Assembly: GCA_964600865.1 (NCBI GenBank)
Contig: CAZRJP010000012.1
Span: 1 to 22,613 of the forward strand
Reading direction: 5' to 3'
Source of the DNA: WJLC01 sp964600865
GTDB lineage: Archaea; Nanobdellota; Nanobdellia; Pacearchaeales; GW2011-AR1
DNA length: 22,613 nucleotides
Shown piece after piece: positions 6,180 through 11,117 of the stretch. How positions within the stretch are numbered: the stretch's first letter is position 1; every line of letters starts with the position of its first letter. The translations under genes and the position numbers were made by a program. Under the pieces are notes generated by a model, which worked only from the letters and a program-made list of their open reading frames with translations, made no database searches and was not told where the DNA came from.

Positions 6180-6824
6180 TTATTTTTTAATCTTATTTAT
6201 ATCCTTTTTCTTAGCTATAATAACTTTTGGATTTTTAACCCCAAATGTCCCAATTTTCATCTTTTCTTTTTTATAAACATCCTTGCCTGTGAAGACATTC
6301 ACTTTAATATCATTTCTATTATCTCTCCAATCTTGACTATAAGCAGCACATAAGTTAGCCATTTGTTTTTTCTCTTCTTTAGTTATTTTAGATAATTTTT
6401 CCAAAGCAATGCAAAAAGGACTACCACTAGCAATAGTATGCATGATAATATTCTCTTTTCCAATAAACTCCTTCACAAGTTTTTCATTTTGAGAGTCATT
6501 TTTTCCCATCAAAACAATCTTACCTGAATCCAATTCTTTTTCTCTAAATTTCATTTTTTTAAGCCAAGCATGAACTTTTTTTAATGCTTTTTTCTGATCA
6601 TCCCAAGTTAATCTATCTAATGCAGATTTATAGTTAACCCACTCATAACCAGAATGTTCTTTTTTATCTAAAGAAATCTTTTGTTTTTTAACTCTTATNN
6701 NNNNNNNNNNNNNNNNNNNNNNNNNNNNNNNNNNNNNNNNNNNNNNNNNNNNNNNNNNNNNNNNNNNNNNNNNNNNNNNNNNNNNNNNNNNNNNNNNNTT
6801 TCTATATTTTTCTGACATGTTCAA
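6180..6824 (-). CDS. Nudix hydrolase / NFACT-R (DUF814) fusion, interrupted by an assembly gap
   Basis: The frame reads MNMSEKYR, then 100 N (6699-6798), then about 170 residues to the stop. Directly after the gap, EHSGYEWVNYKSALDRLTW followed by ALKKVHAWLKK is typical of the C-terminal part of Nudix hydrolases of the Ap4A/RNA-cap type. The remainder (SGKIVLMGKNDSQNEKLVKE, HTIASGSPFCIALE, CAAYSQDWR, then VFTGKDVYKK) follows NFACT-R, the RNA-binding domain of NEMF/Rqc2/FbpA proteins in ribosome quality control. The Nudix catalytic box (GX5EX7REUXEEXGU) would lie in the missing part. A complete Nudix domain needs about 60-80 more residues than 100 N allow, so the gap is a placeholder and continuity of the first 8 codons is unproven. 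It sits between RuBisCO and YhbY in a minus-strand run. Confidence 0.7.
   Translation of the reverse strand: MNMSEKYRXXXXXXXXXXXXXXXXXXXXXXXXXXXXXXXXXXIRVKKQKISLDKKEHSGYEWVNYKSALDRLTWDDQKKALKKVHAWLKKMKFREKELDSGKIVLMGKNDSQNEKLVKEFIGKENIIMHTIASGSPFCIALEKLSKITKEEKKQMANLCAAYSQDWRDNRNDIKVNVFTGKDVYKKEKMKIGTFGVKNPKVIIAKKKDINKIKK
6699..6798. other. Assembly gap of 100 N
   Basis: Exactly 100 unknown bases, the usual placeholder for a scaffold gap of unknown length. It removes the Nudix box of the surrounding gene. Confidence 0.98.
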
Positions 6825-6849
6825 TTATAATTTTTTTCCTTTTTAAAAT

Positions 6850-8136
6850 TTAGCTTCCCCATTTTTCTAAGGCATCTTTCAATTCAGGATGTTTTTTAGA
6901 ATATTTTTTTAAAGAAACACCTTTTAATGAAGCATCAACAGCCTGCCTCATTGCCTTTGCACCTGAAACACTTCCACGTGGATGCCCATGAACCCCTCCA
7001 CCAGCCTGAACAACAATGTTTTTTCCCATTAATTTAATAATTTTTGGGACTATTCCAGGATAAACACCCCCACTTGCAACTCCAAGAACAGATTTAACAT
7101 TATGCCATTTTTGTGATAGATACTTATTAGTTTTTTTAGTAAATTTTCTTTCAATCTCATTTTCAATATGTAATATTTCATCCTTTCCTCCAGTCATCTT
7201 ACCATAAGCAGCACCAATATGAAGAGTATCTACTCCTACCATTCTTGCAAGTTGAGCAATAACTTCCATAGTCATACCGTGTTTAGGATTTCTATCAAAC
7301 ATAGCATGTCCTGCCCTATGAGCATGTATTGGAAGTTTAGTGTGATTTCTAGCAGTTTGTAATGCACTCCAACCAAGAGTGATAATATCTAACATAATGT
7401 AATTACCTCCATTTTTTTCAACAAATTTAATCCTTTTTAACATCTCTTCTGTTTCAGCAGTACAGTTAATCAAATAAGCTTTTTTATTGCCTGTTTCTTT
7501 TTCAGCTTTTTCTTTCATTTTAATTGTTTTTAGAAAACGTTTTTTAAATCTGTTAAATTTTTGACTAGTTAAATTTTCATCATCCTTAACAATATCACAT
7601 CCACCCATCCAAGAATCATAAGCAACCTGAGAGTGTTCTCCTGGCTGCAACCCAACTTTTGGTTTAACAATTGTTCCAATAAAAGGCCTTTTTTTAACAC
7701 CAAATTTTTTTCTTAAACCCTTTATTCCAAATTGAGGACCCTTAAAACTTTTAAGCATTTTTTTAGGTAGAGTGACATCTTCCCAAAGTAAACCATCTAC
7801 AGATTTCATCCCATAGATATTCCCTCCAATACTAGAAAGAATTTCAGGTAAGTTTCCTAATTCAAATAACTTTAATGGATAAGCAATTCTAGCCCTTTTA
7901 TTTTTCTTATCAAGATAATAGACTTTAGGAGATAACCCTTTCCTAATACGAGGTTTAATTGTTTTAACTTCAGTCCATGTTCCCACACTTGATTCTCCAG
8001 CAACAACAGAAGCTACTTTTTTGAAGTTCCTACCTTTTGCAGGAGTTATCTTATACTGCATGATTAGGTCTGTTTTTTTCGGTTTATAATTAGTATTAAT
8101 AAAGTCCTCATATTTGTAAGATTTCTTTTTTACCAT
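6850..8136 (-). CDS. rbcL: RuBisCO large subunit, archaeal form III type
   Basis: The protein carboxylates ribulose-1,5-bisphosphate; in archaea form III usually works in the AMP pathway, converting nucleoside-derived ribose to 3-phosphoglycerate. Residues expected at the active site are present: Glu48, Thr53 and Trp54 (ESSVGTWTEV), Asn106 (GGNIYG), catalytic Lys158 (TIVKPKVG), the metal site Lys184-Asp186-Glu187 (IVKDDE; Lys184 carbamylated), His273 and Arg274 (HAHRAGH), His306, loop-6 Lys313 (YGKMTGG), Ser355 (ASGGVYPG) and the phosphate-binding GGG at 379-381. Length 428 is typical of form III; there is no form I C-terminal tail and no small subunit gene. AMP phosphorylase and ribose-1,5-bisphosphate isomerase are not in the window. 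AGAGG 6 nt before the ATG could be a Shine-Dalgarno site. III-a, III-b and II/III cannot be separated by eye. Confidence 0.93.
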   Translation of the reverse strand: MVKKKSYKYEDFINTNYKPKKTDLIMQYKITPAKGRNFKKVASVVAGESSVGTWTEVKTIKPRIRKGLSPKVYYLDKKNKRARIAYPLKLFELGNLPEILSSIGGNIYGMKSVDGLLWEDVTLPKKMLKSFKGPQFGIKGLRKKFGVKKRPFIGTIVKPKVGLQPGEHSQVAYDSWMGGCDIVKDDENLTSQKFNRFKKRFLKTIKMKEKAEKETGNKKAYLINCTAETEEMLKRIKFVEKNGGNYIMLDIITLGWSALQTARNHTKLPIHAHRAGHAMFDRNPKHGMTMEVIAQLARMVGVDTLHIGAAYGKMTGGKDEILHIENEIERKFTKKTNKYLSQKWHNVKSVLGVASGGVYPGIVPKIIKLMGKNIVVQAGGGVHGHPRGSVSGAKAMRQAVDASLKGVSLKKYSKKHPELKDALEKWGS

Positions 8137-8172
8137 TTTCCTCTTTTATATATTAAATTCTTATAGTTTATA

Positions 8173-9519
8173 TTATTTTTCTAATTTTTTAACAACACTT
8201 CCTTTATCAGTGTCATTAACCTTATATCCTAACTTTTCAATTTCCTCTCTTATCTCATCTGCCTTTTTCCATTTTTTTCCATCTCTTGCTCCATCTCTTT
8301 TTTCAACCAATTTTTTAATTTTATTTGGTATTTTAATCTCCTTTTCTTTAAGCAAGTCTAATCCTAAAACAGAATCCATTTTTTTAATGGTCTTAATTTT
8401 CCCCTTAGCTTTTTTATCTCTAACAAGCTTCCATAAGACTTGCAATGCTTTTGGAGTGTTTAAATCATCGTCCATTGCTTTCTCAAATTCATCTATATAC
8501 CCTTGATTAATTCTTCCATTATCTTTTAATTTATGCGCTATGTTCTTTAATCTTTGCAAAGATGTTTTGGCAGTCTTTAATGAATCCCATGTAAAATTAA
8601 GTTTTTGTCTGTATATTTTTGTTAAAAATAAATATCTCAAATCTAAAGGTGTAAATCCTTTTTCAGATATGTCTTTTAATTTGTAAAAATTTCCTAATGA
8701 TTTTGACATCTTTTTGTTGTTTACTAAAACCCATTCATTGTGAAGCCAGTATTTTACAAATGGCTTGTTATTTGCTGCCTCGCTTTGAGCAATCTCATTT
8801 TCATGATGAGGAAAAACCAAATCAATTCCACCAGTATGAATATCAAACGGCTGCCCGAGATATTTTGTAGACATTGCACTACATTCTATGTGCCATCCTG
8901 GTCTCCCTTTTCCAATATCTGTCTTCCAGAAAACATCTCCATCTTTTTTAGTGTAAAATTTCCATAAAACAAAATCTTTTGCATTGCTTTTATCATATTC
9001 ATCTTCAGAGACTCTTTTACTTGCACCTGTTTTTAATTTGGTTAAATCAATCCCAGACAATTTACCATACTCCTTAAATTTTTTAATTGAGAAATAAATT
9101 CCATCTTCGGCCTTATATGCAATACCTTTATTTAATAGTTTTTTAACAAGTGAAACCATTTCATCTATATGCTCTGTTGCATGAGGCATTACCTCTGGCC
9201 TTTCAATATTCATTGCATCTATATCTTTCAAGAAAGCTTTTTTGTATTTGTTAGTAAAATCTTTAAGAGTTTCTCCTGCTTTTTGGCTATCCCTAATTGT
9301 TTTATCTTCTACATCTGTAAGATTCATTACCTGCCTTATTTTGTATCTTTTAAATTTTAGGTGCCTTCTTAAAATATCTGCAAAGAAATAAGCCCTTAGG
9401 TTTCCAATATGAACATAATTATAAATAGTAGGACCACAGACATACATTCCAACCTTACCTTTTTTTAAGGACTGGAATTTCTCTTTCTTTCTTTTTAATG
9501 TGTTGTATAATTTTAACAT
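8173..9519 (-). CDS. cysS: Cysteinyl-tRNA synthetase (class I)
   Basis: It charges tRNA-Cys with cysteine. Length 448 is close to the usual 460. Signatures are MYVCGPTIYNYVHIGNLRAY with zinc ligand Cys28 and the HIGH-type motif HIGN at 37-40, HIECSAM (second zinc Cys), GGIDLVFPHHENEIAQSEA (zinc His and Glu), and NNKKMSKSLGNF (KMSKS loop near residue 270). The C-terminal helical anticodon-binding region ends with a KxWKKADEIREE-like segment, as in the bacterial-type enzyme. It begins the minus-strand run cysS - RuBisCO - Nudix/NFACT-R - YhbY. A TTTTTTAAAT element about 30 bp upstream is its probable promoter. Confidence 0.95.
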   Translation of the reverse strand: MLKLYNTLKRKKEKFQSLKKGKVGMYVCGPTIYNYVHIGNLRAYFFADILRRHLKFKRYKIRQVMNLTDVEDKTIRDSQKAGETLKDFTNKYKKAFLKDIDAMNIERPEVMPHATEHIDEMVSLVKKLLNKGIAYKAEDGIYFSIKKFKEYGKLSGIDLTKLKTGASKRVSEDEYDKSNAKDFVLWKFYTKKDGDVFWKTDIGKGRPGWHIECSAMSTKYLGQPFDIHTGGIDLVFPHHENEIAQSEAANNKPFVKYWLHNEWVLVNNKKMSKSLGNFYKLKDISEKGFTPLDLRYLFLTKIYRQKLNFTWDSLKTAKTSLQRLKNIAHKLKDNGRINQGYIDEFEKAMDDDLNTPKALQVLWKLVRDKKAKGKIKTIKKMDSVLGLDLLKEKEIKIPNKIKKLVEKRDGARDGKKWKKADEIREEIEKLGYKVNDTDKGSVVKKLEK

Positions 9520-9560
9520 TTAGATTATTAAGAGTAAGAAACTTTAATTTAAAAAACTAG

Positions 9561-10121
9561 TTAATCTGATTCAATAGTAGCAATAATATCAACACTTGCA
9601 CCATATATTTCTTGCCCCTCACTTAGACTAATAGTATATTTAGATGAACAAGGTGGAGCTGTTTCTGGGATATTAAATGTAACTAAAATAGGATTCCTCA
9701 TTATACTTCCTGCAGGAATATTAACATCTCCTTGTTTTCCTAGTGCAAGATAAGAATCTGCTTCCTCCACACTTAAACTACTACAATCAGTTTCAGTAGC
9801 TTCAATTTGATATGAAAATTTTGCGGCTTCAGTTTCAACATTCCTTATAGAAAAAGCAAAACCCTCACCTCTAGTCCCTTTCTCTAAATTAATCCTTCTT
9901 GAAGGTGGGAGAATAACAATTTTTTTATTATCATCATTTGAGAATAACTTATTTATTTCATCTTTAACTGCAACATCAATAACATCAATGCTTGATTGAG
10001 CACTAAAGAAAATTTTATTAACAAAATATCCTCCTAGAATTAAGACCATAACTAATAACACAATTGTTACCATTGTACCCATGGTTAGTTCCATTGCTGC
10101 TTTTTTATTCTTATTTATCAT
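9561..10121 (-). CDS. Single-pass membrane protein with pilin-like N-terminus and extracytoplasmic domain
   Basis: The 186-residue protein starts with a short positive segment (MINKNKKAAMELTMGTM) and one hydrophobic helix (VTIVLLVMVLILGGYFV, about 17-34), followed by a polar, beta-rich domain of about 150 residues with two or three Cys. A short KK-A-(x)-E leader before the helix resembles archaeal type IV pilin/archaellin leaders processed by PibD/FlaK, though a plain membrane anchor is equally possible. The outer part has features of an Ig-like or CARDB-like domain (ILVTFNIPETAPPCSSKYTI), but I cannot assign a family. Its start is 7 nt from the stop of the upstream two-helix protein, so they form an operon. 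Confidence 0.6.
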   Translation of the reverse strand: MINKNKKAAMELTMGTMVTIVLLVMVLILGGYFVNKIFFSAQSSIDVIDVAVKDEINKLFSNDDNKKIVILPPSRRINLEKGTRGEGFAFSIRNVETEAAKFSYQIEATETDCSSLSVEEADSYLALGKQGDVNIPAGSIMRNPILVTFNIPETAPPCSSKYTISLSEGQEIYGASVDIIATIESD

Positions 10122-10128
10122 ATATTTA

Positions 10129-10380
10129 TTATGCTGGAAGATTTAATGCACCGGGTGTGTAAGAAAAAGTAAGCCATATAAGGGCTGCAATTACTAAAAC
10201 ACCAACGACAATCGCTAGTATATTCAATTTTTTAGCTATCTTAGATTTCTCTTTCTTATTAATAACCAATCCAACAATACCTAATATAATTGCAGGAAGT
10301 GGTTGAAAGAAAGATAGAGCTAGAGCAACAATACCTAGAATATACGAAGTTTGTTTTTCTTCCTCTTTTTTCTTAGCCAT
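10129..10380 (-). CDS. Small two-helix membrane protein (DUF4190-like)
   Basis: In this 83-residue protein a charged start (MAKKKEEEKQ) is followed by a helix SYILGIVALALSFF, a Pro turn with QPLPAIILGIVGLVIN, a basic loop and the last helix LNILAIVVGVLVIAALIWL. The Gly/Ala-rich pattern is typical of short DUF4190-like membrane proteins common in small archaeal genomes. It is the first gene of a two-gene operon with the pilin-like protein and has a strong TATA box 25 bp upstream of its ATG. Confidence 0.6.
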   Translation of the reverse strand: MAKKKEEEKQTSYILGIVALALSFFQPLPAIILGIVGLVINKKEKSKIAKKLNILAIVVGVLVIAALIWLTFSYTPGALNLPA

Positions 10381-10401
10381 ACATTATAAAGAAGATTTAT
10401 T

Positions 10402-10416
10402 TTTATAAACCTTTCT
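10402..10416 (-). promoter_or_regulatory. BRE plus TATA box of the small membrane-protein operon
   Basis: On the minus strand AGAAAGG (BRE-like) is followed by TTTATAAA (10409-10402), centred 25 bp before the ATG at 10380, so the mRNA is leaderless. The AAAGGTTTATAAA core is the same as that of the rRNA promoter in this window. Confidence 0.6.
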
Positions 10417-10442
10417 AAATAAGATGTTTTATTTTTAAGAAA

Positions 10443-10552
10443 TGGGAATGGTGGGAATCGAACCCACTACACCATGATATCTGACAATTTTTTACAAATC
10501 TCTAATTGAAATTTGTCTTCAGTCATGTGCTCTCCCAATGAGCTACATTCCC
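10443..10552 (-). tRNA. tRNA-Phe(GAA) with a 38-nt intron
   Basis: Acceptor GGGAATG (10552-10546) pairs fully with CATTCCC (10450-10444), discriminator A at 10443 and no encoded CCA. The D arm contains GCTC/GAGC with GGGA in the loop, the T arm is GTGGG-TTCGATT-CCCAC. The anticodon arm is CATGA-CTGAAG, then an intron at 10479-10516, then A-TCATG; spliced, the loop is CTGAAGA with anticodon GAA. The intron is at the canonical 37/38 position. The splice sites form a textbook bulge-helix-bulge: outer helix CATGA/TCATG, 3-nt bulges AGA and ATA, central 4-bp helix CTGA/TCAG. The splicing endonuclease would remove 38 nt. Confidence 0.95.
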
Positions 10553-10570
10553 TTAGTATTTGAATGTAAA

Positions 10571-10580
10571 CATTTAAGCC
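10571..10580 (-). promoter_or_regulatory. TATA-like box of tRNA-Phe
   Basis: GGCTTAAATG on the minus strand is centred about 23 bp upstream of the mature tRNA 5' end at 10552. Confidence 0.5.
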
Positions 10581-10591
10581 AATTAATTGAC

Positions 10592-10613
10592 TAATGAACT
10601 ACATCTCCCTTAG
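10592..10613 (-). pseudogene. Degenerate copy of a tRNA 5' end
   Basis: The 22 nt CTAAGGGAGATGTAGTTCAT plus 2 nt match the tRNA-Phe 5' flank, acceptor and D-arm start (10536-10556) at 19 positions with one inserted base. The match ends in the D loop; nothing resembling an anticodon or T arm follows. A T/A-rich TATA-like run at 10633-10642 lies about 28 bp upstream, so promoter and 5' end seem to have been copied together. It may be the remnant of a tandem tRNA gene or a partial duplication. Confidence 0.5.
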
Positions 10614-10664
10614 AAGAATATAGTAAGAAATCTTTTTTAAAACTATTGAAATTCATCTTAAAAA

Positions 10665-11067
10665 TGTAAGTTGGGAATAGGCCACCTTCTGTAGTTTGTT
10701 GTCCTGTATGATATTACTCAGTGGAGGACAAACCAAACTTGTCAATATTTAACTAAGCAGCTTATAGCTTTGCACAGGTTAAGATGCTCGTTTCATCAAG
10801 TTTGTTTCTTCTTAGCTCCATTCACATTTCATTGCTCTAAAACAACTGTGTCGTTTCTGTAGCCAACAAAACCTTTCCTCAATAGAGTTAGGTTTTATGG
10901 TGCCAAAATTCCAAGGAATTTTTAGCACAGAGCCATACTTCACAGCATCTAGGATTTCCCCTAGTAACCTTTTATTGTGGGCGGACCTTCCACAGAATTC
11001 AATGTCCATATAATTTGACATTTGCTTAATTAAAAGCTGAACCCGATGATTGACTACCCAACTTACA
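10665..11067 (-). ncRNA. rnpB: RNase P RNA
   Basis: This is the catalytic RNA that trims tRNA 5' leaders, about 403 nt. The ends pair as helix P1: 11067-11057 with 10675-10665, 11 bp including GTAAGTTGGG/CCCAACTTAC. The CR-I region GGAAGGTCCGCC (minus, near 10991-10980) pairs with the CR-V-like ACAGAAGGTGGCCTAT (10692-10677) as helix P4: AGG-U-CCGCC against GGTGGCCT, with the universal bulged U. Between them are ACAGAAACGACAC (CR-II-like), GTGCAAAGCTATAAGCTGCT (CR-IV-like) and a GAGTAATATC segment in the expected order. GC content is higher than in flanking coding DNA. A TATA box at 11088-11095 is 24 bp upstream. The 69-codon frame inside (10812-11021) is not a gene. Confidence 0.88.
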
Positions 11068-11087
11068 AAGATACAAATTCTGTAAGG

Positions 11088-11095
11088 TTTTTAAG
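11088..11095. promoter_or_regulatory. Shared divergent TATA box for RNase P RNA and the P-type ATPase
   Basis: TTTTTAAG on the plus strand (CTTAAAAA on the minus) is centred about 26 bp before the ATPase ATG at 11118 and 24 bp from the RNase P RNA 5' end at 11067. One box may serve both directions, or two boxes overlap. Confidence 0.6.
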
Positions 11096-11117
11096 CTTTA
11101 CTATCTTTGATTTTTTA

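Noticed and set aside
10812..11021. 69-codon minus-strand frame resembling a small Cys-containing protein
   Set aside because: It lies entirely inside the RNase P RNA and its sequence matches RNA motifs (CR-I/CR-II) rather than a protein family.
11046..11117. Upstream start of the P-type ATPase (24 extra codons)
   Set aside because: It would overlap the RNase P RNA 5' end, and the TATA box is 26 bp before the ATG at 11118; the extra residues do not resemble the family's N-terminus.
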